From assembly GCF_029227915.1 (NCBI RefSeq), contig NC_079880.1:7070001-7134000 (forward strand): a stretch of 64,000 nucleotides of DNA. Direction: 5' to 3'. The notes beneath the pieces were generated by a model. The model searched no databases, was not told where the DNA came from, and saw only the letters and a list, made by a program, of their open reading frames with translations. Made by a program: the position numbers and the translations under genes. Positions 1 to 14,300 of the stretch are shown in pieces (the first letter of the stretch is position 1; the number at the start of each line of letters is the position of its first letter). Origin of the DNA: Hydractinia symbiolongicarpus (taxonomy: Eukaryota; Cnidaria; Hydrozoa; Anthoathecata; Hydractiniidae).

Positions 1-374
1 TTGGACTCCAAGAAATAACATTCTTCTTAATTTGACATGATTCCCGGAACTCAGCGGTTACACTGGGCGCTGTGGTAGCGCTTCATTTAAAAATTTAAAT
101 TAATAAGCCATTTTTTACTGTGGGTCCAATCCTAGCCGTTATCGCGCGCTGAAGAGATAGCGAAAGTTTAAAAAACTGCATTTCATTGACTTTCTAACGG
201 TGTCAGTCTGTTTGAGTTACAACGGTTGGGTCACCTATCCGTGCCAACATGTATTTAGCGATATTTTTCTCATATTATTAGGTTGCATTGCTTTTAAAAG
301 TGAAACGATTGACTGTGGCACATACGTGAACTGATTTTGGACTGTGACCTTAAAAAATGTTAAAGGGGAGACAA
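1..374. repeat. Representative satellite monomer
   Basis: The first full repeat unit, phased arbitrarily on TTGGACTCC. In order it contains: the TTGGACTCCAAGAAAT box; TTTGACATGATT; GGAACTCAGCG, which is the site the LINE enters in another copy; the GCGCT-N5-AGCGC dyad at 67-81; the CCAATCCTAGCCGTTATCGC block with a CGCGCG core; the TTTCATTGACTTTC box; an imperfect copy of the AACGG-N7-CCGTT dyad; GGTTGGGTCACC; the AACATGTATTTAGCGATA box; and the ACTGTGGGAC-like and GGACTGTGACC boxes. The decamer ACTGTGGGAC occurs twice in most monomers, about 194 bp apart (for example at 863 and 1057). Confidence 0.85.
67..81. other. GCGCT-N5-AGCGC dyad (example in the first monomer)
   Basis: A perfect 5-bp inverted repeat around GTGGT (GCGCT GTGGT AGCGC), present once in nearly every monomer of both arms. 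Loop variants occur (CGTGGT, GTGGC, GTTGT), while substitutions in the stem are less common to my eye (for example GTAGCCCT near 12761 and GTACCGCT near 54800). It could form a short hairpin or serve as a symmetric protein-binding site; both are inference. Confidence 0.6.
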
Positions 375-1118
375 TTGGACTCCAAGAAATAACATTCTTC
401 TTAATTTGACATGATTACCGAAACTCAGCGATTACACTGGGCGCTGTGGCAGCGCTTCAATTAAAAATTAAGATAAAAAAGTTATTTTATACTGTGGGAC
501 CAATCCTAGCCGTTATCGCGCGCTGAAGAGATAGCGACAGTTTAAAAAACTACATTTCATTAACTTTCTAACGGTGTCAGTCCGCTTGAGTTACAGCGGT
601 TGGGTCACATACTCGTACCAACATGTATTTAGCGATATTTTTTGATAATACTAGGTTGCATCGCTCTTAACAATGAAAGGATTGACTGTGGGACTTAATT
701 GAACAAACTTTGGACTGTGACCTAATAAATGTGATAAATGAGAAAATTGGACTCCAAGAAATAACATTCTTCTCAATTTGACATGATTGCCGGAACTCAG
801 CGATTACACTGGGCGCTGTGGTAGCGCTTTATTTAAGAATTTAGATAAATAAGTCATTCTTTACTGTGGGACCAATCCTATCCGTTATCGCGCGCTGAAG
901 AAATAGCGACAGTTTCAAAAACTACATTTTATTGTCTTTTTAACAGTGTCAGTCCGTTTGAGTTACAACGGTTGGGTCACATATTCGTACTAACATGTAT
1001 TTAGCGATATTTTTTGATATTACTAGGTTGCATCGCTCTTAACAATGAAACGATTAACTGTGGGACTTAATTGAACTGATTATAGACTGTGACCTTGAAA
1101 ATGTTATAAGTGAGACAA

Positions 1119-4100
1119 GCGGACTCAAAGAAATAACATTCTTTTTAATTTGACATGATTGCCGGAATTCAGCGATTACACCGTGCGCTGTGGTAGCGCT
1201 TCATTTAAAAATTTAGATAAATAAGTCATTCTTTACTGTGGGACCAATCCTAGCCGTTATCACGCTCTGAAGAAATATCGACAGTTTCAAAAACAAAATT
1301 TCATTGACTTTCTAAGGGTATCAATCCGTTTGAGTTACAACGGTTGCGTCACATATTGGTACCAACATGTATTTCGTGATATTTTTCCGGTACTACTAGC
1401 TGGTATGGCTTTTAACAATGAAACGATTGATTGTGGGACTTAATTGAACAAACTTTGGACTGTGACCTAATAAATGTGATAAATGAGAAAATAGGACTCC
1501 AAGAAATAACATTCTTCCTAATTTGACATGATTGCCGAAACTCAGCAATTACACTGGGCGCTGTGGTAGCGCTTTAATTAGAAATTAAGATAAAAAAGTC
1601 ATTCTTTACTGTGGGACCAATCTTAGCCGTTATCGCGCGCTGAAGAATTAGAGACAGTTTCAAAAACTACATTTCATTGACTTTTTAACGGTGTCAGTCC
1701 GTTTGAGTTACAGCGGTTGGGTCACCTATTCGTACCAACATGTGTTTGGCGATATTTTTCTAATATTACTAGGTTGCATCGCTCTTAACAATGAAACGAT
1801 TGACTGTGGGACTTAATTGAACAAACTTTGGACTGTGACCTAATAAATGTGATAAATGAGAAAATTGGACTCCAAGAAATAACATTCTTCTCAATTTGAC
1901 ATGATTGCCGGAACTCAGCGATTACACTGGGCGCTGTGGTAGCGCTTTATTTAAGAATTTAGATAAATAAGTCATTCTTTACTGTGGGACCAATCCTATC
2001 CGTTATCGCACGCTGAAGAAATAGCGACAGTTTCAAAAACTACATTTTATTGTCTTTCTAACAGTGTCAGTCCGTTTGAGTTACAACGGTTGGGTCACAT
2101 ATTCGTACTAACATGTATTTAGCGATATTTTTTTGATATTACTAGGTTGCATCGTTCTTAACAATGAAACGATTGACTGTGGGACTTAATTGAACAAACT
2201 TTGGACTATAACCTAATAAATGTGATAAATGAGAAAATTGGACTCCAAGAAATAACATTCTTCTCATTTTGACATGATTGCCGAAACTCTGCGATTACAC
2301 TGGGCGCTGTGGTAGCGCTTCATTTAAAAATTTAGATAAATAAGTCATTCTTTACTGTGGGACCAATCCTGTCCGTTATCGCGCGTGGAAGAAATAGCGA
2401 CAGTTTCAAAAACTACATTTCATTGTCTTTCTAACAATGTCAGTCCGTTTGAGTTACATCGGTTGGGTCACATATTCGTACCAACATGTATTTAGCGATA
2501 TTTTTTGATATTACTAGGTTGTATCGCTTGTAACAATAAAACGATTAACTGTGGGACTTAATTGAACTGATTATGGACTGTGACCTTGAAAATGTTATAA
2601 GTGAGACAAGCGGACTCAAAGAAATAACATTCTTTTTAATTTGACATGATTGCCGGAATTCAGCGATTTCACCTGGCGCTGTGGTAGCGCTTCATTTAAA
2701 GATTTAGATAAATAAGTCATTCTTTACTGTGGGACCAATCCTAGCCGTTATCACGCTCTGAAGAAATATCGACAGTTTCAAAAACTAAATTTCATTGACT
2801 TTCTACGAGTATCAATCCGTTTGAGTTACAACGGTTGCGTCACATATTGGTACCAACATGTATTTCGTGATATTTTTCCGGTACTACTAGCTGGTATGGC
2901 TTTTAACAGTGAAACGATTGATTGTGGGACTTAATTGAACAAACTTTGGACTGTGACCTAATAAATGTGATAAATGAGAAAATAGGACTCCAAGAAATAA
3001 CATTCTTCCTAATTTGACATGATTGCCGAAACTCAGCAATTACACTGGGCGCTGTGGTAGCGCTTCAATTAAAAATTAAGATAAAAAAGTCATTCTTTAC
3101 TGTGGGACCAATCTTAGCCGTTATCGCGCGCTGAAGAATTAGAGACAGTTTCAAAAACTACATTTCATTGACTTTTTAACGGTGTCAGTCCGTTTGAGTT
3201 ACAACGGTTGGGTCACCTATTCGTACCAACATGTGTTTAGCGATATTTTTCTAATATTACTAGGTTGTATGGCTTTTAACAATGAAACGATAGACTGTGG
3301 GACTTAATTGAACTAACTTTGTACTGTGACCTGATAAATGTGATAAATGAGACAATTGGACTCCAAGAAATAACATTCTTCCTAATTTGACGGGATTTCC
3401 AGAACTCAGCAATTACACTGGGCGCCGTGGTAGCGCTTCATTTAAAAATTCAGATAAATAAGTCATTCCTTACTGTGGGACCAATCCTAGCCGTTATCAC
3501 GCTCTGAAGAAATATCGACAGTTTCAAAAACTAAATTACATTGACTTTCTAACAGTGTCAGTCCGTTTGAGTTACAACGGTTGGGTCACATATTCGTACT
3601 AACATGTATTTAGCGATATTTTTTTTGATATTGCTAGGTTGCATCGCTTTTAACAATGAAACGCTTGACTGTGGGGCTTAATTGAACAAACTTTGGACTT
3701 TGACATGATAAATGTGATAAATGAGACAGCTGGACTCCAAGAAATATCGTTCTTCTTAATTTGACATGATTCCCGGAACTCAGCGATTACACTGGGCGCT
3801 GTGGCAGCGCTTCATTTAAGAATTTAGATAAATAAGTCATTTTTTACTGAGGGACCAATCCTATCCGTTATCGCGGGTGGAAGAAATAGCGACAGTTTCA
3901 AAAACTACATTTCATTGTCTTTCTAACAGTGTCAGTCCGTTTGAGTTACATCGGTTGGGTCACATATTCGTACCAACATGTATTTAGCGATATTTTTTGA
4001 TATTACTAGGTTGTATCGCTTGTAACAATAAAACGATTGACTGTGGGACTTAATTGAACTGATTATGGACTGTGACCTTAAAAATGTTATAAGTGAGACA

Positions 4101-4474
4101 AGCGGACTCAAAGAAGTAACATTCTTTTTAATTTGACATGATTGCCGGAACTCAGCAATTACACTGGGCGCTGTGGTAGCGCTTTATTTAAGAATTTAGA
4201 TAAATAAGTCATTCTTTACTGTGGGACCAATCCTATCCGTTATCGCGCGCTGAAGAAATAGCGACAGTTTCAAAAACTAAATTTCATTGACTTTCTAAGA
4301 GTATCAATCCGTTTGAGTTACAACGGTGGCGTCACATATTGGTACCAACATGTATTTCGTGATATTTTTCCGGTACTATTAGCTGGTATGGCTTTTAACA
4401 GTGAAACGATTGATTGTGGGACTTAATTGAACAAACTTTGGACTGTGACCTAATAAATGTGATAAATGAGAAAA
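1119..4474. repeat. Higher-order repeat, about 1491 bp (4 monomers)
   Basis: The variant start GCGGACTCA lies at 1119, 2610 and 4102, spacings of 1491 and 1492 bp. The variant TAGGACTCC lies at 1492, 2983 and 4475 with the same spacing. The third unit begins to diverge, with internal replacement of monomer types near 4102-4300. Confidence 0.8.
1687..1703. other. AACGG-N7-CCGTT dyad (example)
   Basis: AACGG TGTCAGT CCGTT is a perfect 5-bp inverted repeat with a 7-base spacer. In most monomers another AACGG follows a few bases later (GAGTTACAACGG), giving alternative pairings. In the left arm the first half-site is replaced in many monomers by AAGAGTATCAA or AACAGTGTCAG, which destroys the symmetry. 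In the right arm it is intact in nearly all units (for example 38387-38403). Confidence 0.55.
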
Positions 4475-5968
4475 TAGGACTCCAAGAAATAACATTCTTC
4501 CTAATTTGACATGATTGCCGAAACTCAGCAATTACACTGGGCGCTGTGGTAGCGCTTCAATTAAAAATTAAGATAAAAAAGTCATTCTTTACTGTGGGAC
4601 CAATCTTAGCCGTTATCGCGCGCTGAAGAATTAGAGAGAGTTTCAAAAACTACATTTCATTGACCTTTTAACGGTGTCAGTCCGTTTGAGTTACAACGGT
4701 TGGGTCACCTATTCGTACCAACATGTGTTTAGCGATATTTTTCTAATATTACTAGGTTGCATGGCTTTTAACAATGAAACGATAGACTGTGGGACTTAAT
4801 TGAACTAACTTTGTACTGTGACCTGATAAATGTGATAAATGAGACAATTGGACTCCAAGAAATAACATTCTTCTTAATTTGACGGGAATTCCAGAACTCA
4901 GCGATTACACTGGGCGCCGTGGTAGCGCTTCATTTAAAAATTCAGATAAATAAGTCATTCTTTACTGTGGGACCAATCCTAGCCGTTATCACGCTCTGAA
5001 GAAATATCGACAGTTTCAAAAACTAAATTTCATTGACTTTCTAACCGTGTCAGTCCGTTTGAGTTACAACAGTTGGGTCACATATTCGTACTAACATGTA
5101 TTTAGCGATATTTTTTTTGATATTGCTAGGTTGCATCGCTTTTAACAATGAAACGATTGACTGTGGGGCTTAATTGAACAAACTTTGGACTATAACCTAA
5201 TAAATGTGATAAATGAGACAATAGGACTCCAAGAAATAACATTCTTCCTAATTTGACATGATTGCCGAAACTCAGCAATTACACTGGGCGCTGTGGTAGC
5301 GCTTCAATTAAAAATTAAGATAAAAAAGTCATTCTTTACTGTGGGACCAATCTTAGCCGTTATCGCGCGCTGAAGAATTAGAGAGAGTTTCAAAAACTAC
5401 ATTTCATTGACCTTTTAACGGTGTCAGTCCGTTTGAGTTACAACGGTTGGGTCACCTATTCGTACCAACATGTGTTTAGCGATATTTTTCTAATATTACT
5501 AGGTTGCATGGCTTTTAACAATGAAACGATAGACTGTGAGACTTAATTGAACTAACTTTGTACTGTGACCTGATAAATGTGATAAATGAGACAATTGGAC
5601 TCCAAGAAATAACATTCTTCTTAATTTGACGGGAATTCCAGAACTCAGCGATTACACTGGGCGCCGTGGTAGCGCTTCATTTAAAAATTCAGATAAATAA
5701 GTCATTCTTTACTGTGGGACCAATCCTAGCCGTTATCACGCTCTGAAGAAATATCGACAGTTTCAAAAACTAAATTTCATTGACTTTCTAACCGTGTCAG
5801 TCCGTTTGAGTTACAACGGTTGGGTCACATATTCGTACTAACATGTATTTAGCGATATTTTTTTTGATATTGCTAGGTTGCATCGCTTTTAACAATGAAA
5901 CGATTGACTGTGGGGCTTAATTGAACAAACTTTGGACTATAACCTAATAAATGTGATAAATGAGACAA
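4475..5968. repeat. Higher-order repeat, 747 bp (2 monomers, 2 units)
   Basis: Two adjacent dimers, 4475-5221 and 5222-5968, appear nearly identical. They share the odd GACGGGAATTCCAGAACTC segment (starts 4848 and 5595, 747 bp apart) and the TAGGACTCC start. Their close identity suggests one of the most recent local duplications in the left arm. Confidence 0.8.
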
Positions 5969-7084
5969 TTGGACTCCAAGAAATAACATTCTTCCTAATT
6001 TGACGGGATTTCCGGAACTCAGCGATTACACTGGGCGCCGTGGTAGCGCTTCATTTAAAAATTTAGATAAATAAGTCATTCTTTACTGTGGGACCAATCC
6101 TAGCCATTATCGCGCTCTGAAGAAATATCGACAGTTTCAAAAACTAAATTTCATTGACTTTCTAAGAGTATCAATCCGTTTGAGTTACAACGGTTGAGTC
6201 AAATATTCGTACCAACATGTATTTCGTGATATTTTTTCGGTACTACTAGGTTGTATGGCTTTTAACAGTGAAACGATTGACTGTGGGACTTAATTGAACT
6301 GATTATGGACTGTGACCTTTTTAGTGTTAAAGTGAGACAATTGGACTTCAAGAAATAACATTCTTCCTAATTTGACATGATTGCCGAAACTCAGCAATTA
6401 CATTGGGCGCTGTGGTAACGCTTCAATTAAAAATTAAGATAAAAAAGTCATTCTTTACTGTGGGACCAATCTTAGCCGTTATCGCGCACTGAAGAATTAG
6501 AGACAGTTTCAAAAACTACATTTCATTGACATTCTAACGGTGACAGTCCGTTTGAGTTACAACGGTTGGGTCACCTATTCGTACCAACATGTGTTTAGCG
6601 ATATTTTTCTGATATTACTAGGTTGCATCGCTTTTAACAATGAAACGATTGACTGTGGGACTTAATTGAACTAACTTTGGACTGTGACCTGATAAATGTG
6701 ATAAATGAGACAATTGGACTCCAAGAAATAACATTCTTCTTAATTTGACAGGATTTCCGGAACTCAGCGATTACACTGGGCGCCGTGGTAGCGCTTCATT
6801 TAAAAACTTAGATAAATAAGTCATTCTTTACTGTGGGACCAATCCTAGCCATTATCGCGCTCTGAAGAAATATCGACAGTTTCAAAAACTAAATTTCATT
6901 GACTTTCTAACCGTGACAGTCCGTTTGAGTTACAACGGTTGGGTCAAATATTCGTACCAACAAGTATTTAGCGATATTTTTTTTTGATATTACTAAGTTG
7001 CATCGCTTTTAACAATGAAACGAATGACTGTGGGACTTAATTGAACTAACTTTGGACTTTGACATGATAAATGTGATAAATGAG

Positions 7085-10000
7085 ACAGCTGGACTCCAAG
7101 AAATATCATTCTTCTTAATTTGACATGATTGCCGGAACTCAGCGATTACACTGGGCGCTGTGGCAGCGCTTCATTTAAGAATTTAGATAAATAAGTCATT
7201 TTTTACTGAGGGACCAATCCTATCCGTTGTCGCGGGTGGAAGAAATAGCGACAGTTTCAAAAACTACATTTAATTGTCTTTCTAACAGTGTCAGTCCGTT
7301 TGAGTTACATCGGTTGGGTCACATATTCGTACGAACATGTATTTAGCGATATTTTTTGATATTACTAGGTTGTATCGCTTGTAACAATAAAACGATTGAC
7401 TGTGGGACTTAATTGAACTGATTATGGACTGTGACCTTAAAAATGTTATAAGTGAGACTAGGGGACTCAAAGAAGTAACATTCTTTTTAATTTGACACTA
7501 TTGCCGAAACTCAGCAATTACACCGGGCGCTGTGGTAGCGCTTCATTTAAGATTTTAGATAAATTAGTCATTCTTAACTGTGGGACCAATCCTAGCGGTT
7601 ATCGCGGGTGGAAGAAATAGCGACAGTTTCAAAAACTACATTTCATTGACGTTCTAAGAGTATCAATCCGTTTGAGTTACAACGGTTGGGTCACCTATTC
7701 GTACCAACATGTGCTTAGCGATATTTTTCTGATATTACTAGGTTGCATCGCTTTTAACAATGAAACGATTGACTGTGGGACTTAATTGAACTAACTTTGG
7801 ACTGTGACCTGATAAATGTGATAAATGAGACAATTGGACTCCAAGAAATAACATTCTTCTTAATTTGACAGGATTTCCGGAACTCAGCGATTACACTGGG
7901 CGCCGTGGTAGCGCTTCATTTAAAAATTTAGATAAATAAGTCATTCTTTACTGTGGGACCAATCCTAGCCATTATCGCGCTCTGAAGAAATATCGACAGT
8001 TTCAAAAACTAAATTTCATTGACTTTCTAAGCGTGACAGTCCGTTTGAGTTACAACGGTTGGGTCAAATATTCGTACCAACAAGTATTTAGCGATATTTT
8101 TTTTTGATATTACTAAGTTGCATCGCTTTTAACAATGAAACGAATGACTGTGGGACTTAATTGAACTAACTTTGGACTTTGACATGATAAATGTGATAAA
8201 TGAGACAGCTGGACTCCAAGAAATATCATTCTTCTTAATTTGACATGATTGCCGGAACTCAGCGATTACACTGGGCGCTGTGGCAGCGCTTCATTTAAGA
8301 ATTTAGATAAATAAGTCATTTTTTACTGAGGGACCAATCCTATCCGTTATCGCGGGTGGAAGAAATAGCGACAGTTTCAAAAACTACATTTCATTGTCTT
8401 TCTAACAGTGTCAGTCCGTTTGAGTTACATCGGTTGGGTCACATATTCGTACCAACATGTATTTAGCGATATTTTTTGATATTACTAGGTTGTATCGCTT
8501 TTAACAATAAAACGATTGACTGTGGGACTTAATTGAACTGATTATGGACTGTGACCTTAAAAATGTTATAAGTGAGACAAGCGGACTCAAAGAAGTAACA
8601 TTCTTTTTAATTTGACATGATTGCCGGAACTCAGCAATTACACCGGGCGCTGTGGTAGCGCTTCATTTAAGAATTTAGATAAATTAGTCATTCTTAACTG
8701 TGGGACCAATCCTAGCCGTTATCGCGGGTGGAAGAAATAGCGACAGTTTCAAAAACTACATTTCATTGACGTTCTAAGAGTATCAATCCGTTTGAGTTAC
8801 AACGGTTGAGTCAAATATTCGTACCAACATGTGTTTAGCGATATTTTTTTGATATTACTAAGTTGCATCGCTTTTAACAATGAAACGAATGACTGTGGGA
8901 CTTAATTGAACTAACTTTGGACTTTGACATGATAAATGTGATAAATGAGACAGCTGGACTCCAAGAAATATCATTCTTCTTAATTTGACATGATTGCCGG
9001 AACTCAGCGATTACACTGGGCGCTGTGGCAGCGCTTCATTTAAGAATTTAGATAAATAAGTCATTTTTTACTGAGGGACCAATCCTATCCGTTGTCGCGG
9101 GTGGAAGAAATAGCGACAGTTTCAAAAACTACATTTCATTGTCTTTCTAACAGTGTCAGTCCGTTTGAGTTACATCGGTTGGGTCACATATTCGTACCAA
9201 CATGTATTTAGCGATATTTTTTGATATTACTAGGTTGTATCGCTTGTAACAATAAAACGATTGACTGTGGGACTTAATTGAACTGATTATGGACTGTGAC
9301 CTTAAAAATGTTATAAGTGAGACTAGCGGACTCAAAGAAGTAACATTCTTTTTAATTTGACATGATTGCCGAAACTCAGCAATTACACCGGGCGCTGTGG
9401 TAGCGCTTCATTTAAGAATTTAGATAAATTAGTCATTCTTAACTGTGGGACCAATCCTAGCCGTTATCGCGGGTGGAAGAAATAGCGACAGTTTCAAAAA
9501 CTACATTTCATTGACGTTCTAAGAGTATCAATCCGTTTGAGTTACAACGGTTGGGTCACCTATTCGTACCAACATGTGCTTAGCGATATTTTTCTGATAT
9601 TACTAGGTTGCATCGCTTTTAACAATGAAACGATTGACTGTGGGACTTAATTGAACTAACTTTGGACTGTGACCTGATAAATGTGATAAATGAGACAATT
9701 GGACTCCAAGAAATAACATTCTTCTTAATTTGACAGGATTTCCGGAACTCAGCGATTACACTGGGCGCCGTGGTAGCGCTTCATTTAAAAATTTAGATAA
9801 ATAAGTCATTCTTTACTGTGGGACCAATCCTAGCCATTATCGCGCTCTGAAGAAATATCGACAGTTTCAAAAACTAAATTTCATTGACTTTCTAAGCGTG
9901 ACAGTCCGTTTGAGTTACAACGGTTGGGTCAAATATTCGTACCAACAAGTATTTAGCGATATTTTTTTTTGATATTACTAAGTTGCATCGCTTTTAACAA

Positions 10001-10814
10001 TGAAACGAATGACTGTGGGACTTAATTGAACTAACTTTGGACTTTGACATGATAAATGTGATAAATGAGACAGCTGGACTCCAAGAAATATCATTCTTCT
10101 TAATTTGACATGATTGCCGGAACTCAGCGATTACACTGGGCGCTGTGGCAGCGCTTCATTTAAGAATTTAGATAAATAAGTCATTTTTTACTGAGGGACC
10201 AATCCTATCCGTTATCGCGGGTGGAAGAAATAGCGACAGTTTCAAAAACTACATTTCATTGTCTTTCTAACAGTGTCAGTCCGTTTGAGTTACATCGGTT
10301 GGGTCACATATTCGTACCAACATGTATTTAGCGATATTTTTTGATATTACTAGGTTGTATCGCTTTTAACAATAAAACGATTGACTGTGGGACTTAATTG
10401 AACTGATTATGGACTGTGACCTTAAAAATGTTATAAGTGAGACAAGCGGACTCAAAGAAGTAACATTCTTTTTAATTTGACATGATTGCCGGAACTCAGC
10501 AATTACACCGGGCGCTGTGGTAGCGCTTCATTTAAGAATTTAGATAAATTAGTCATTCTTAACTGTGGGACCAATCCTAGCCGTTATCGCGGGTGGAAGA
10601 AATAGCGACAGTTTCAAAAACTACATTTCATTGACGTTCTAAGAGTATCAATCCGTTTGAGTTACAACGGTTGAGTCAAATATTCGTACCAACATGTGTT
10701 TAGCGATATTTTTTTGATATTACTAAGTTGCATCGCTTTTAACAATGAAACGAATGACTGTGGGACTTAATTGAACTAACTTTGGACTTTAAAATGATAA
10801 ATGTGATAAATGAG
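7085..10814. repeat. Higher-order repeat, 1865 bp (5 monomers, 2 units)
   Basis: The marker GACAGCTGGACTCCAAGAAATATC recurs with cumulative spacings of 1120, 745, 1120 and 745 bp (near 7090, 8210, 8955, 10075 and 10820). GCGGACTCA-type starts at 7461, 8581, 9326 and 10446 repeat the same 3+2 pattern. Two consecutive five-monomer units are therefore present, each internally a trimer plus a dimer. A related 1120-bp step precedes them (6714 to 7834). Confidence 0.8.
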
Positions 10815-11339
10815 ACAGCTGGACTGCAAGAAATAACATTCTTCTTAATTTGACATGATTGCCGGAACTCAGCCATTACACTTGGCGCTGTGGTAGCGCT
10901 TAATTTAAAAATTTAGATAAATAAGTCAATTTTTACTGAGGGACCAATCCTATCCGTTATCGCGGGTGGAAGAAATAGCGACAGTTTCAAAAACTACATT
11001 TCATTGTCTTTCTAAAAGTGTCAGTCCGTTTGAGTTACATCGGTTGGGTCACATATTCGTACCAACATGTATTTAGCGATATTTTTTGATATTACTAGGT
11101 TGTATCGCTGGTAACAATAAAACGATTGACTGTGGGACTTAATTGAACTGATTATGGACTGTGACCTTAAAAATGTTATAAGTGAGACAAGCAGACTCAA
11201 AGAAATAACATTCTTTTTAATTTAACATGATTGCCGGAACTCAGCAATTACACCGGGCGCTGTGGTAGCGCTTCATTTAAGAATTTAGATAAATTAGTCA
11301 TTCTTAACTGTGGGACCAATCCTAGCCGTTATCGCGCGC

Positions 11340-14300
11340 TGAAGAAATAGCGACAGTTTCAAAAACTACATTTCCTTGACTTTCTAAGAGTATCAATCCG
11401 TTTGAGTTACAACGGTTGAGTCAAATATTCGTACCGACATGTATTTCGTGATATTTTTTCGGTACTACTAGGTTGTATGGCTTTTAACAGTGAAACCATT
11501 GACTGTGGGACTTAATTGAACTGATTATGGACTGTGACCTTATAAATGTTAAAGTGAGACAATTGGGCTCCAAGAAATAACATTCTTCTTAATTTGACGG
11601 GATTTCCGGAACTCAGCTATTACACTGGGCGCTGTGGTAGCGCATCATTTAAAAATTTAGATAAATAAGTCATTCTTTACTGTGGGACCAGTCCTAGCCG
11701 TTATCGCGCTCTGAAGAAATATCGGCAGTTTCAAAAACTAAATTTCATTGACTTTCTAACGGTGCCAGTCCGTTTGAGTTACAACGGTTGGGTCACATAT
11801 TCGTACCAACATGTATTTAACGATATTTTTTTGATATTACTAAGTTGCATCGCTTTTAACAATGAAACGAATGACTGTGGGACTTAATTGAACTAACTTT
11901 GGACTGTGACCTGATAAATGTGATAAATGAGACAACTGGACTCCAAGAAATAACATTCTTCTTAATTTGACCTGATTGCCGGAACTCAGCGATTACACTT
12001 GGCGCTGTGGTAGCGCTTCATTTAAGAATTTAGATAAATACGTCATTCTTTACTGTGGGACCAATCCTATCCGTTATCACGCGCTGAAAAATTAGAGACA
12101 GTTTCAAAAACTACATTTCATTGACTTTTTAAAGGTGTCAGTCCGTTTGAGTTACAACGGTTGGGTCACCTATTCGTACCAACATGTGCTTAGCGATATT
12201 TTTCTAATATTACTAGGTTGCATCGCTTTTAACAATGAAACGATTGACTGTGGGACTAAGTTAAACTGATTTTGGACTGTCACCTTATAAATGTTATAAG
12301 TGAGACAATTGGACTCCAAGAAATAACATTCTCCTCAATTTGACATGATTGCCGAAACTCAGCGATTACACTGGGCGCTGTGGTAGCGCTTTATTTAAGA
12401 ATTTAGATAAATAAGTCATTCTTTACTGTGGGACCAATCCTAGCCGTTATCGCGCGCTGAATAAATAGCGACAGTTTCAAAAACTACATTTCATTGGCTT
12501 TCTAACAGTATCATCCGTTTGAGTTACAACGGTGGAGTCACATATTCATACCAACATGTATTTCGTGCTATTTTCCGGTATTACTAGGTTGTATGGCTTT
12601 TACCAGTGAAACGATTGACTGTTCGACTTAATTGAACTGATTATGGACTGTGACCTTAAAAATGTTACAAGTGAGACAAGCGGACTCAAAGAAATAACAT
12701 TCTTTTAATTTGACATGATTGCCGGAACTCAGCGATTACACTGGGCGCCGTGGTAGCCCTTCATTAATGAATTTAGATAAATTAGTCATTCTTAACTGTG
12801 GGACCAATCCTAGCCGGTTTCGCGCGCTGAAGAAATAGCGAGAGTTCCAAAAATTTCATTTCATTGACTTTCTAAGAGTATCAATCCGTTTGAGTTACAA
12901 CGGTTGAGTCACATATTCGTACCAACATGTATTTCCTGATATTTTTCTGGTACTACTAGCTTGTATGGCTTTTAACAGTGAAACGATTGACTGTGGGACT
13001 TAATTGAACTGATTATGGACTGTGACCTTATAAATGTTAAAGTGAGACAATTGGACTCCAAGAAATTTCATTCTTCCTAATTTGACATGATTGCCGGAAC
13101 TCAGCGATTACACTGGGCGCTGTGGTAGCGCTTCATTTAAGAATTTAGATAAATAACTCATTCTTTACTGAGGGACAAATCCTATCCGTTATCGCGCGTG
13201 AAAGATTTAGCGACAGTTTCAAAAACTACATTTCATTGTCTTTCTAACAGTGTCAGTCCGTTTGAGTTACATCGGTTGGGTCACCTATTCGTACCAACAT
13301 GTGCTTAGCGATATTTTTCTGATATTACTAGGTTGCATCGCTTTTAACAATGAAACGATTGACTGTGGGACTTAATTGAACTAACTTTTAACTGTGACCT
13401 GATAAATGTGATAAATGAGACAATTGGACTCCAAGAAATAACATTCTTCTTAATTTGACGGGATTTCGAGAACTCAGCGATTACACTGGGCGCTGTGGTA
13501 GCGCATCATTTAAAAATTTAGATAAATAAGTCATTCTTTACTGTGGGACCAATCCTAGCCGTTATTGCGCGCTGAAGAAATAGCGACAGTTTCAAAAACT
13601 ACATTTCCTTGACTTTCTAAGAGTATCAATCCGTTTGAGTTACAACGGTTGAGTCAAATATTCGTACCGACATGTATTTCGTGATATTTTTTCGGTACTA
13701 CTAGGTTGTATGGCTTTTAACAGTGAAACCATTGACTGTGGGACTTAATTGAACTGATTATGGACTGTGACCTTATAAATGTTAAAGTGAGACAATTGGG
13801 CTCCAAGAAATAACATTCTTCTTAATTTGACGGGATTTCCGGAACTCAGCTATTACACTGGGCGCTGTGGTAGCGCATCATTTAAAAATTTAGATAAATA
13901 AGTCATTCTTTACTGTGGGACCAGTCCTAGCCGTTATCGCGCTCTGAAGAAATATCGGCAGTTTCAAAAACTAAATTTCATTGACTTTCTAACGGTGCCA
14001 GTCCGTTTGAGTTACAACGGTTGGGTCACATATTCGTACCAACATGTATTTAACGATATTTTTTTGATATTACTAAGTTGCATCGCTTTTAACAATGAAA
14101 CGAATGACTGTGGGACTTAATTGAACTAACTTTGGACTGTGACCTGATAAATGTGATAAATGAGACAACTGGACTCCAAGAAATAACATTCTTCTTAATT
14201 TGACCTGATTGCCGGAACTCAGCGATTACACTTGGCGCTGTGGTAGCGCTTCATTTAAGAATTTAGATAAATACGTCATTCTTTACTGTGGGACCAATCC

